50,000 nucleotides of DNA from Neocallimastix lanati (nom. inval.) (Eukaryota; Neocallimastigomycota; Neocallimastigomycetes; Neocallimastigales; Neocallimastigaceae). Under the pieces are notes generated by a model. That model made no database searches. It had not been told where the DNA came from and saw only the letters and a program-made list of their open reading frames with translations. This document shows, piece by piece, positions 11,371-24,500 of the stretch. Position numbers and translations under genes: made by a program. The stretch lies in the NCBI GenBank assembly GCA_016946835.1, contig JACVTC010000140.1, positions 322,501-372,500 on the forward strand. Direction: 5' to 3'. How positions within the stretch are numbered: position 1 is the first letter of the stretch; every line of letters starts with the position of its first letter.

Positions 11371-12585
11371 TAAAGATAAATCCCTTATTGTATTTTCATC
11401 AAGGGCATCTGCATTATCAGCTGCATTATGCCATACATTTGGGAATGGATATGGGATAATATGTAAAATTGGAACATTTTTACGTAAAAATGGTTTGTGA
11501 TCATCATCAATAAATAATTTTTGAGAATCAGTTATAGCGTCGCTACGACTGAAAAAAACACTATTATTATTATTAGAAGAAGTTGATAAAAGCTTTTGAT
11601 TGGAAAGCATAATTTCTATATCAGATAAGCTATTGAAATATTTTTCTGAATTCTTATAAAAATTAATAAAAGATGGATTTTTGGTACCAAGTAAATCTAA
11701 AAGTACCAATACATCAATACTTTTTATTTTAGTTATAGTAGATGAATTATTTATTGGCTCATTTTCCCATTTTTCTGCTAAATGTCTAGAACCATAAATA
11801 GAATCGGTATTAGTCCAATTTTCAAAAGCTTCTTCACCATCAAAAAATATCATTTGAATAGTTGTAGAATTTTTAAGACCTTCTTTTCCTTCTTTTCTTT
11901 CGATTTTTTTTTGATGATTTTCTAATGCGAAATTTAGACTTTCCGCTATATCCATTAAAATAGCACATGGTGCAGCAGAATCAGTGGCACCAATAAATAC
12001 TTCATTTTTAAAATATTTAGAATCGTAATGAGCAGCAAGAACTATTCTTCTTTCAGACAATGGATTTTTGGTAAAAATATAATTATTAAATGTTTTTGTA
12101 CCTAATGGAGTTTCAGCATCAAAAGTATCTTTCTCCATTTCCCATTGGAGTCCTTTAAAATGATTAACAATAAATTCTTGAACTTTTTTATGTGATTCCG
12201 TACCAACTACTCTTTCTACTAATAGTGGTGTTAAAAGTTCTCCAGTTTTGATATTTAAATTAACAACCTTTGAATGTTTTGTTACAATATCAACATAATT
12301 TTCTATTGAAACATTACCATTCGAAGAAGATCCAAATCCGAATAATTTAATTAATAACAAAACTATAAATATAGATCCAATTCCTAAAATGCTAAAGGAA
12401 ATCCCATAAAATATTTTTTTCAAAAAGCTAGTTTTTGATTCAAATTTACCTCTATATCTTTCCATATATTGAACATTATTTGAATTAACATTATTATCAT
12501 TAAGTAATCCCTCTTCCTCTGTAGTATTTATTCTTTTTCTTTTGTTTTTTTTTTTTAAATTAACTAAAGGTATCTGTTCATTCAT
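11323..12585 (-). CDS. glutaminyl-peptide cyclotransferase-like M28 zinc enzyme, Golgi/secretory type II membrane protein
   Basis: Single exon, 420 residues. A basic, Asn-rich cytoplasmic N-terminus is followed by one transmembrane helix at about residues 58-83, as in Golgi-type (isoQC-like) enzymes. The catalytic domain shows the family motifs in order: AAHYDSK (185-190), GATDSAAP with the expected zinc ligand Asp202, FFDGEEAF with catalytic Glu251 and ligand Glu252, SIYGSRHLA, DDHKPF (361-366) and PFPNVWH with ligand His386. By homology the enzyme cyclises N-terminal glutamine or glutamate to pyroglutamate on secretory proteins. M28 aminopeptidases are related, but the DDHxPF and VWH motifs favour the cyclase branch. 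Its 3' end lies in a tandem repeat that changes the last four residues. It is divergent from the ankyrin gene about 1 kb away. Confidence 0.9.
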   Translation of the reverse strand: MNEQIPLVNLKKKNKRKRINTTEEEGLLNDNNVNSNNVQYMERYRGKFESKTSFLKKIFYGISFSILGIGSIFIVLLLIKLFGFGSSSNGNVSIENYVDIVTKHSKVVNLNIKTGELLTPLLVERVVGTESHKKVQEFIVNHFKGLQWEMEKDTFDAETPLGTKTFNNYIFTKNPLSERRIVLAAHYDSKYFKNEVFIGATDSAAPCAILMDIAESLNFALENHQKKIERKEGKEGLKNSTTIQMIFFDGEEAFENWTNTDSIYGSRHLAEKWENEPINNSSTITKIKSIDVLVLLDLLGTKNPSFINFYKNSEKYFNSLSDIEIMLSNQKLLSTSSNNNNSVFFSRSDAITDSQKLFIDDDHKPFLRKNVPILHIIPYPFPNVWHNAADNADALDENTIRDLSLIFKLFVVQQLQLNNY

Positions 12586-13497
12586 TTTATTACTTATATT
12601 TATATATATGATAAAATTTTAATTCTTAATTAATAATTTTTATATTTATTTTTTATTAAAAATTGATTTTATTATAAATTTAATTTTCAATTTTGAAATT
12701 TATCTATATTCTTTGATTATTTTAGTTTTAATTATTTTAGTTTTGTTCAATTTTTATAATATTTTACAATAAATAAAAATATTTAAAATAAAGTAATGAT
12801 ATTATTGAATAAAAATTTTAATTTTGTTATATTATTGATTACTATTAATTTTATTATTAACTTTTTGTTTTATTTTTGTTATTTAAATTGAAATAAATAA
12901 TAATAGTTTGATTAACACAATTCAAAATTTATTATACATTCAATTGAATTTTCAAATTAAATTCAGTATATTAAAAAAAAAAAAAAAATATTTAGGTTTA
13001 AATCTCTACATTCAATTTTTTTATTTATTCATTTATTTTTTTATTAAAAATATAAATATAAAAAATTACATAATTAAATTTTAATAAAATATATAATTAA
13101 AATTATAAAAACCAAAATTATATTTAAAATATTCCGAAATAAGTTAATAATCTTATTTATATCCAAAAAGAAAATGTATATGTATATATGTATCTAGTGA
13201 GTGCATTTTTTTTATATTTATTTTTTTTTTATTTTATTTGTTTTTTATATTCATTCATTTCATTTATTTTTTCTATACTATCATAATAAATATAAATTTC
13301 ATTTTAAATCATAAAAATGAAATTATATATTTTTTTATAAATATATATTAGGATATAATTTTATTATTAAATATATATATTTAATATTAAAGTTTTAACA
13401 ATATATCAATCATATATTAATTATATTAATTACTTTTAAAAATCACATAGTAAATTAATTATAATAAGAAATAATTTTCAAAATAGAATTTTTTTCT

Positions 13498-13531
<34 letters not shown>

Positions 13532-13645
13532 TTAAATTGAAACAGAAGCAAACAAATAAAGCTTTTGAAGCAATTATATAATATTTATTAAATTATAATT
13601 ATTATTATTATTATTATTATTATTTTTAAAAAAAAAAAAAAAAAA
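12586..13645. other. divergent promoter region between cyclase and ankyrin genes
   Basis: No gene seen. The region separates two divergent start codons and contains a poly(A) tract at 13505-13530, an (ATT)n run near 13602-13625 and another A-run immediately before the ankyrin ATG. Promoter elements cannot be told apart from background A/T. Confidence 0.5.
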
Positions 13646-15285
<1,640 letters not shown>

Positions 15286-16035
15286 TTATTAATTTTAATT
15301 TTTCAACTTTTAAAAGAATACATTATAAAAATACTAAAAAATTTAAATTTCACCAAGCATATACTATAAAAAGTATTTGAAATGTTTTAATAATACTAAT
15401 AATTATAAAAATAAAAATAAACAAAATAATAAATAAAATATATATATATATATATTCAATAAATAAAATAAAGATTAAATATTTAGTTTTTTTTTTTTTT
15501 ACTACTATTTAAATTATTAGTCTTTTATATATTAATATAAAATAAAACAATGTTTCTTCAAAAAGAATAATGGCTATATATATATAATTTTTTATTATTA
15601 TTTGTATATATATATATATTTAATAATTATTAATAAATAAATAAAAAATATAAATAATATAAATATTCATTTTTAAATACAATAAGTATAAATCTATTCA
15701 AATATATATAAAGTATGTTTATTATTATAATTATTTTAAATTATTTTATTTTACTGTTATATACATATTATATATATATATTTTTTTTATTTATTTATTT
15801 ATTTATTTATTTTGTTTGCTTTTAATTTCTTTTATGATTATTATTATTATTACTATTATTATTATTATTATTATTGGTGGTTAATTTTGATATTTTTGAT
15901 ACTTTAATATTTATTTACGAATCTTCAAATTCTTTATTTGTGATATTAAACATAAAAATGATATTAAAATTTTATTAAATTAATATTTATAAAATGAAGT
16001 TTGTAAATTCATTCGGAATTAAAAATATTAACATT
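15286..16035. other. gene-free AT-rich spacer between convergent genes
   Basis: Lies between the 3' end of the ankyrin gene (+) and the last exon of the small acidic protein (-). It contains (TA)n, (TTTA)n and (ATT)n runs. A 31-codon ATG frame at about 15994 on the plus strand overlaps that antisense exon and is not supported. Confidence 0.55.
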
Positions 16036-16456
16036 TTAACTGAAATATGTTGTCAATGCTTTCTTCATAACTATATTTTTAATTAATAAAAAATAATTAT
16101 ATAAAATAATATATAATAATAATATATATATATATATTGGATTAATAATAATAATTACTTATTATAAAATGAAAATCTATAATTACTTTAAAAAGAAAAT
16201 TTTTTACTATTTCAATCAATAATTAATTAATGAAAACAAATTTAAAATAAATATATTAAATATTATTATTACAGTAACGGCCCATCATTCTAGCATACAT
16301 AGCTAATAATACTTTTCCAGAGTTCTTCATTTGTTCTAAAGCTCTATCTAATTCTTCATCATCATCATCAATATATCTTTCATCTTCAGATCCTTCTTGA
16401 CTTGAAAGCTTAAGTCTTTCACCTAGGTCTGGTTCATCAACTATATTTGTTGCCAT
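16036..16456 (-). CDS. small acidic protein of unknown function
   Basis: Two-exon model: 16456-16273 and 16070-16036, 72 residues, phase 1 junction closed by the donor GTAATA and the acceptor after AAATATAG. The start is ATGGCA at 16456, preceded by a likely 5'-UTR splice acceptor (TTTATTTAG). If the donor is not used, the first exon runs on for five more codons and stops at 16256. The protein has an acidic stretch (DERYIDDDDEELDRAL) followed by an amphipathic or hydrophobic helix (KVLLAMYARMMGRY) and a short basic C-terminus. I do not recognise a family. Codon use is like neighbouring genes, and the mixed composition makes it look genuinely coding. Confidence 0.55.
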
Positions 16457-18246
16457 TTTATCTAACAACTTCTAAATAAAAATTTAAAATACATATTCAT
16501 TATTTTTAATTAATACTATTATACTTTTAATTTATATTTTTTTTTTTAAAATTTTCCTACTCTACTTTATTAGAATTACCTACCTATATATCTTATATAA
16601 TCTATAATATTTAAAGAAAAATAAAATATATTATTATTTACAGAAAAAATTTTATTTATATTAATTAAAAAAACATTTCAGTTTTTATATTATTTTATAA
16701 TTATATGAAAAAACCAATCAAATATTTATATATATTACATTATTAATACATGTATATAATAAATTATTTTGCTTTATAAAATTAAAAATATTATATAAAT
16801 ATGAATATTATATAAATAATAATAGTAGTTTTATTTAGTCGATTATTAATTATTTTTTGCTTTGTTTTACTATTATATAATAATAATATAATAGTAAAAT
16901 TTTAAAATTTTATGTATAATAAATTTATATATCATACATCTATAATAAAAATTTAATTATATAATAAATTTTTTAAATAATAAACTTATTTAATAATAAA
17001 TTTATTTAATATTAAAAAATTTAAAAAAGTAACTAAATAAATAAATTATATAAATCAAGTTATATGTTAAATTAATAATAATTTTTTTATTTAAATGCTA
17101 CAAGAATTTTTGTTTTACTCTTTTTAAAGAGTAAAATAAAAATTTGATATATATATATAATACTATTTATATATATATTTATTTTTTTTTAAAATTCAAA
17201 TAAAAATAATATATATGTATTAATGCTTGATTAATTTATTCACAACAGTAATAATAATATAATTAATGATATTATAAAAATAATTATTAATAATGAATAC
17301 AAATAAGTAATTTATAAAATATTTTATTTAAATTAAAATACAAAATAAATATATATATATATATATATATATATGAAGTAGAATTTTATAATTAATAATA
17401 TTTTATTACTCTTAATATATATATACTCAAAACATACAATTAGTATAATAAATAAATAGTCTATATATTCATAAATATTATTAATTATTTTTGAATGCTT
17501 TTTTTATTTCATTTTTTATTAAATTTTTGAGAATTGCTGGTTTTCTTTTCAATAGGAATATTAACGTCATCCTAAAGGTCTTGTAGTGATATATCTTCAG
17601 TATTTTCCATATTATTTTTATAATCAAATATTTCAAAACGTAAGTAATTTTTCAAATAATCAATTAAAAATAAAAATTATAAAAATTTGTAATAAATTAT
17701 TAATTTTAAATAACATAATAATAATTAAAATTATTCAGAATATATAAATATATATCGATATAAAAATTATAAATTAGATTTTCATATTAATCATTATTAA
17801 AATCATAATATTTTTATTTTTAGTTATTATATAAAGATTATATATTGCCATCTTTTTACAATTTCAATAAATAAAGTTTATTTTAAATCTTATTTATTTT
17901 TCATTTTTTTTGACAATATAATTTTATTAAATAATCCACATGGAGATAATAATTAACTTTAAATATATATATAATAATTATTGTTATACCAATAAATTCA
18001 TTTATTAATTTGTTATAGTTTTATTATTAGATATTAAAATAATCAAACAATAAAACAATTTTTTTATTATATGTTCAAAAAAAAAAAAAAAAAAAAAAAA
18101 AAAAGATTCTATAAGAAATAATTTTATTCTTAAATAATATTTTTAACTTAAAAATTTAAAAATTTATATTATAAGTTATTATATTTATAATAAATTAAGA
18201 AATAATATATTTATTAAAGCAACATCAATAGTAACAATAGTAATGA
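16457..18246. other. AT-rich intergenic region with one possible gene relic
   Basis: Mostly structureless A/T DNA with (TA)n runs and a 28-nt poly(A) tract (18077-18104). The only coding-like stretch is the interrupted 34-codon frame at 17509-17610, listed separately. Confidence 0.55.
17509..17610 (-). pseudogene. short interrupted coding-like frame
   Basis: An ATG at 17610 opens a frame reading MENTEDISLQDL, then TAG, then DDVNIPIEKKTSNSQKFNKK and a final stop. Composition is clearly less AT-extreme than the flanks. It could be a relic exon, or an exon of a transcript whose other exons I cannot find. No family recognised. Confidence 0.25.
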
Positions 18247-21041
18247 TTATTGATTTTCGTTATTTTCATTATTGTTATTTTCATCTGGTTCTCCTTCATT
18301 TTCAAAATTTTTATTTTCATTTTGCTTTTTGATTTCTGCTTCCATTTCAAGTAATGCAGACATAAAACCAAGATTTGGAGATATATTAGGTCTCAAATTT
18401 TTTAAATAATCATATGCTTTCTTTAATGACCAATGTTTAGTTTTCATAAGATAGGCAATTACAACGGTTGCAGATCTGGATTTTCCTGCTTTACAATGAA
18501 TATAGAATACTGCATTGCTATTTTTTTTTCTTTCATTTTCTATTATATAATAGATTTATAATATTATTAAATATTTTATTAAAATAATAACAATAAGAAT
18601 AAGAATTGTATTTAAATAAAAATTATAAAATAATTAAGTAAATATAAAAATTTAATATAAATTTAAATAACTATATAAACAAATAAGAATCATTAAAATA
18701 AAAATTTGAAAAAATTACCTATCCAATCACAAGATTCTCCTAAATGCTTTGCAATATTTTCTGCAAGATTATCAGCTAAATCAATTTTTTTATAAACAAT
18801 TTGATCTTCAGGAAAAGTTACTCCAACATTACATTCCATTGCAACATTTAAAACATGAGTAACATTAAGTTTTTTAAGCCTTTCAACAGCATTGCTCGAT
18901 GCAGGGATAGTTTCTGTTCCAATATATAAATATGGTAAAACTTTTGTATAGTGAGGAATAACCGTTGAAGTCGTTGGTGAAATATTTTGTGGTAAATCAT
19001 AAGATGGAGACATAATACGAGCGATATTTTTATTTATTGCTTTTAAAGATGATGACTCATTAGACTCATTTTCTTTCTTTTCAGAGTCATATTCTTGTTG
19101 TTCAACTCCTAACATTCCATTTGAAAGAATAACTGGTTTTGGTACATTATTAACAATATTATTAGTTTTTAATGACAGTGTTGATGGTCTTCTTCTTACT
19201 ATTTTATCATCGTCTGCTAATTGTGATAGTGTTGCAGCTCTTCTTCTTGTTTGATTATCATTTACTAATTGTGATGCATAATTAAAATTACCATTCACTT
19301 TTACTTGATTTTTCTGATAAGATGAATAATTTGGATTGATTAAACTTTCTTTGCTATTTGGGATAGCGCTTAATGGTGTTTTGCACTCTTCTGAACCATT
19401 ATTATTAACACAACCAATATTTAACGCTAGTTTTTGTTTATTGTTTTTCTTTTTCTTATTTAACATTTCAAGATGAATATTAGGTTTTGTATAAACATTT
19501 TCATCATTATAATTATTATTTGCATTCTTAAATGCAATCTCTGGGTTAATTGAATGGTTATCAATTGGTGTTGAACATTCATTATCTGAAAAACAATTAT
19601 TTATATTGATTCCTAATTTTGGTTTTGTTTTCAGTGGAGTTGAACATTCCATATCTGATAAATTATCATTAGGGTTTCTTAATAATGGCATTGTATTTAA
19701 TGGTGTGGAACAAACCTGTTCATCAGTAGATTTAACAGCTGAAACAATAGGATTATTTTCATTATCAATAATATTATTTAATATATAGTAGACACTTTCA
19801 GAATGACTACATATAGCATCATATCCTCCAGTAACCCATGCTATATCAAGGGGTTTATCAAATAAATATCCGATTAAATTATTTTCTTGAAAAGATGTAG
19901 ATTGAGAATTATCAATATTATTGTTATATTCATTTTGTAAGGAATAGTTTAATTCATTTAAAGCAATAATATGTTGAACTTCTAAAAATTTTAAAAAAGT
20001 TTTTACAGGTGAACTAGATATTTCAATATCCATAACATTTTGATCATCATATACTATAATTAATGGTTTAATAACTGGAATTAAATTATTGTTTGTATTA
20101 ATTTTATAATTATTTGATATCCATTTTTCAATAATAACACTGTCTTCTTGAGAAACAAATTTTTGAATATTAAATGAATTTGTATATTGGTATTTTAAAG
20201 ATCTACTTAATATAAGTCCAGGTATATTAACATTAATTGACTTTGAGATGTATTCATTCATAAAATCAGTATTAGCTCTAAAATCAAATATTAATATATC
20301 ATAAATGTAATTATTATTAATATTCAAATCATTTATTTTAGATATATTAGAAGATTTTAAATATTCAAAAAACTTGTCAGCAGAAATTTCCTCGATATTA
20401 ACTTGGTTTTCTTTAGACTTCTTTTTATCGAGATTATTATTATTGTCTTTATAATTATTTTCATCTTCCATAAAACGACCGTGATCACCATTTTCACCAA
20501 GACCTTTTCCATTATTACTACATTCTGAACTATTTTTATAATGAGTATTAAATCTTATGTTTTTTGAAGATGTATTATTTGTTGCATCATTTTCATTAAT
20601 GTAACTTTTATTTGGAATTTCTTTTATATTTGTCTCGGGATCTATTGTTAAATAGTCTTCATTTTTTTCATCATTATCAATAATATTTCTTTTATCAATT
20701 ATTATATTATTATTTAAGGAATCCAATTCTTTTGATGTTAAATTCGGTTCAGATTTTTGTTTATTATCATTTTTTGTCAATTTTTTAATATTATTTGGTA
20801 ATTCCTCTAAATTATTAGTATATGAATCTGATATTTCATCATTATCATCATCTACAACAGATGTTGCAATAATTTCATATTTACAATCTTTATTTGATTT
20901 GACTTCATCTTTTTGAGAGATAAGTGAGGAACTTTTTGTTTTATTTTTTTTAAGATGTTCTTTTATTAATACTGGAATATCATCAAGTGATTGTGAAGTT
21001 TTTAATAATGTCTTCTTTGATAATAGTTTCAATTGCTCCAT
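18247..21041 (-). CDS. MAP-kinase-phosphatase-like protein: rhodanese-like domain plus dual-specificity phosphatase
   Basis: Two exons: 21041-18719 and 18539-18247 (178-nt intron), 871 residues. The first ~200 residues are Asn/Ser/Lys-rich and probably disordered. A rhodanese/CDC25-like domain follows at about 220-430 (start EEISADKFFEYL, with ILIFDFRAN and a terminal AWVTGGYDAI). A second disordered region carries four related CSTPL/CSTPI/CKTPL motifs. The dual-specificity phosphatase domain spans about 710-850. It begins TKVLPYLYIGTE, has LNVTHVLNVAMEC, a likely general acid Asp in LADN, and the catalytic HCKAGKSRSA loop, with Cys790 and Arg796 created across the splice junction. This domain order is that of MAP kinase phosphatases (fungal Msg5/Cpp1 group), so dephosphorylation of a MAPK is inferred. 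The N-terminal domain lacks an obvious catalytic Cys loop, as in other kinase-docking versions. Confidence 0.88.
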
Positions 21042-21171
21042 TTTAACTAGTAATATAGATTAATTATACATTTAATTTATTAATTTATTAATTATACTAA
21101 TTATTTCTATAACTTTTATTTTATATTATTATTATTTATTATTACTATTATTATTTATTGTTACTAAAACT

Positions 21172-21212
<41 letters not shown>

Positions 21213-21583
21213 GAAAAAAATTTTTTAAAAATTTATTAATAAAAATAAAATATATATATATATATAATATAAATTATAATTATTATAATGAATATAATTA
21301 TGGTAACAGAAATATATATTTCATTAATATCATAATTATTTTTAATTCAATTATTATTATTGTAAAGTAAAACATAGTATTTATAATAATATATTTTAAT
21401 ATTTATTAAAATTTTTAAATTTTATTTAATTGATAAATAAGAAATATCATTAAATAATAAGATATTTTAATTTTTCAATTAAATTTTTTAAAGTTTTCAA
21501 AATAATAACAATTAAGGTTTCATTTAGTCTATATATATATCTATTTTATAAATTTTTTATTTATAATTTTTGAAAATATATTC
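21042..21583. other. divergent promoter region between phosphatase and SPAG17 genes
   Basis: No gene. Contains a 37-nt poly(T) tract (about 21174-21210) and an AT-only core. It separates the divergent starts of the phosphatase (-) and SPAG17 (+) by about 540 bases. Confidence 0.5.
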
Positions 21584-24500
21584 ATGAAAGTAAATTAATA
21601 TATAATTATAAATTATCATAAAAAAATAAAATTTTTGTTTTAATATTTTTTTTTCAATTAAAAATAATAATAGAATATTTTTAATATTTAATTATTAAAT
21701 TTTTCATCTCCGATTTTAATCGTTTTTTATAAAAATATCTTTTATAATTTCATTTTCTTTTAATAAATCATAACTCTGTTATTAAATTAACATATTATAA
21801 ACTATTAAAAATTAATATTTATATATCTATTATTGAATAATAGATATATATAATTTTATAACTTTATAATCATTAAACCATAATTTTAAGTATTCAAGAT
21901 TCCACCAAAAAAATCAGCTTCTCCATCAAAAGATGGAGGAAGTAAAAAAAAAAAACAAGCCTCTAATGGAAAAACTAATCAAGGATCTTTAACAGAAACT
22001 TTGAATACTAATTTATATGAGGATGCATGGAAGATATTTATTGGTATAGTTTTTTCAGATGCAACAACAGAAGAAGATATAGAAAATTTTAAAAAAAGTA
22101 TGGATATATCCGATATTGATGATGAAGATAGTAATGTTTATGATAGACTTTCAATATTGAATGAAAAAAATAAAAGCAATATATTTAATGATGCTGTGTT
22201 AAAAATTGAAGATTCAAAAGTAATAAAAGCATTGAATGAATCAATAACAAAAGGAAGAAGAAAGAAATTTCATTTCATAACATATCAAGAAATTAATGAT
22301 TGGGCAATTGAAAACACAAAAATTTATGAGGAATGTATGGAGTATAAACAATTAATAGAAAAAATAGAAAAATTAAATTCATTAATTCTGACATCTCAAC
22401 AAACACAAACACCTTCTATATCTGAAAATCCAGTAATAAATAGTGAATCATTAGATACAAAAAATGATGATCCTCAAATTAATGCTAAACCAATACAATC
22501 TAATCCACAAGACCAAGAACAATCAAATGAAGCTCAACTTGAAGAATTAACAAAAAAGAAATTAGAATATTTATCTAAATTTTTAAAAGTCAAATTTATT
22601 AAATTAAAATTATCCGACATAGAGGCAAGAATTACAGAAAAAGAATTATTGGCAAAAAAAGCTGCTGAAGAGGAACAAATGAATAATTTAGAACCATCTG
22701 ATTTAATACAAGAAAATCAAAATCAAGAAGATGGAAAAAGAAATGTTAGAGATAATGAAAAAAAGAAAGGCAAAGAAAAAGGAAAAAAGAGTCAAAATGG
22801 AAAAAATAGTTCCCAGGACAAGAAGCATAATAAAGATTCATCTAATCAATCTCCAGATCATAATGAAGAAAAAAATCAAAATAAAAAGAAAATAAAAGTA
22901 AAACAGAAAGTCCTTGACGTTGATCCAATTCCGGTTTCTGTTAATGATGAACCAGAAACTGGACCTGAAGTTTATTATATATTATATGGTTTTACTAATC
23001 CACAGCTTTTTAATTATCTTTCATTACTTGATATATATCCTGATGCATTGATAAGAGTAGAAGAAATACCTGATGATTTTATATCAAATCAAACAGAATT
23101 TCATAAATCAAAATCAGAAATAGATATATGTAAAAAAGTTGAAAATCCTATAGATATGTTTGAATCACAAAGTATATCAAATAAAAATAAAGTATCATCA
23201 GACGATCAATCATCTTTTAATTCATATTTAAATAATGATAATAAAAGTAATAATTCATTTAAAAATGATCAAAATAAAATGCTTTTTACAGAAGAAGAAA
23301 TAAAAAATAAAGAAAAAGAATTATCAAATGAGTCAAATGAACTGCCATTAGATATTAAGATATCAAGTGTAACATGGAAGAAAACATTAGATCCATATAT
23401 TATTAGATATAAAATATTAACAGGAACAAGTAATAAAAATTCGATATGGAAGGATGTTGCTTGGTGTGATGTACCTTTTAAACAAAATAATGAACCAGAC
23501 GCAATTTTTGATCAAGTTTCATATAAAATATATGATATTTTAAATAGAAAAGATATTTATAATAAGTTTTATGACAATACACGTATAATTAATATTCCAT
23601 TATGTGATAAGGTAAATAAGTTAAAATATTACAAATATTTATCAGAAATTTCATCTTATATAGAACCATCTGTATCGGTAGAACTCTGGTTAGAAATTTT
23701 AATTAATTTTTCTTTAAAAACAATGAATATTAATGATCCAACATTAAATATAGAAAAAGTAGAGAATAATTATCCATATTTTAAAATTTTGAATATTCCA
23801 TGTAATAAAGATCTAGAAATACAAGAAGAATTTAAAGAAATAAAAGAAGAAAATGATAATAAAAATAATAATGATGTAAAAATTACATTAGATAATCAAC
23901 CAAAAAATCAACAAATTTTATCAAAATCAAATATTAATGCCTCAAAAAAATTATCAATACAAGGTATACAAAAAAAAATAAATTTAAATAATGATAATAA
24001 AGAATTTTTAGGCTATTCTTCTTTTGATCAATACTTTAATGATATTATTTCAAATATTTCATTAACAAACACAGAAGAAACTATTGAGAAAAAAACAAAT
24101 AATATTAATATTAATAATTATGATATTATAAATTCAGATAAAGCAATCAATTATAATAAATATCAAATTGTTCCAAAAGATAATCAATATATGAATTATA
24201 AATTAATGTATGAAAAATTAAAGATAATTGGAATTAACATTAAAGATGTTTATGATACTTATTTGAAATTTTTAATTGCAAATAGATCATTAAAACAAAT
24301 ATATAAGGAAATGAATATGCATAATCCAAATATTTTAGATAATGAACAATTTCATTCAAATATTAAATGTCCATGTAACTCAAATAATAGAGAAATTTTA
24401 TTAAGAAAAACTGAATTATTTAACAGTACAGCTTTTCCAGAATCAGTATTAAATAAAATATTGATTCAATGTGAGTTTGAAAGCTTAATTAATATGGAGA

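Noticed and set aside
15994-16089. 31-codon ATG frame on the plus strand
   Set aside because: It lies opposite the last exon of the small acidic protein and has no recognisable features.
17560-17642. Plus-strand exon-like segment between CAATAG and GTAAGT
   Set aside because: All three frames contain stops, so it cannot be an internal coding exon.
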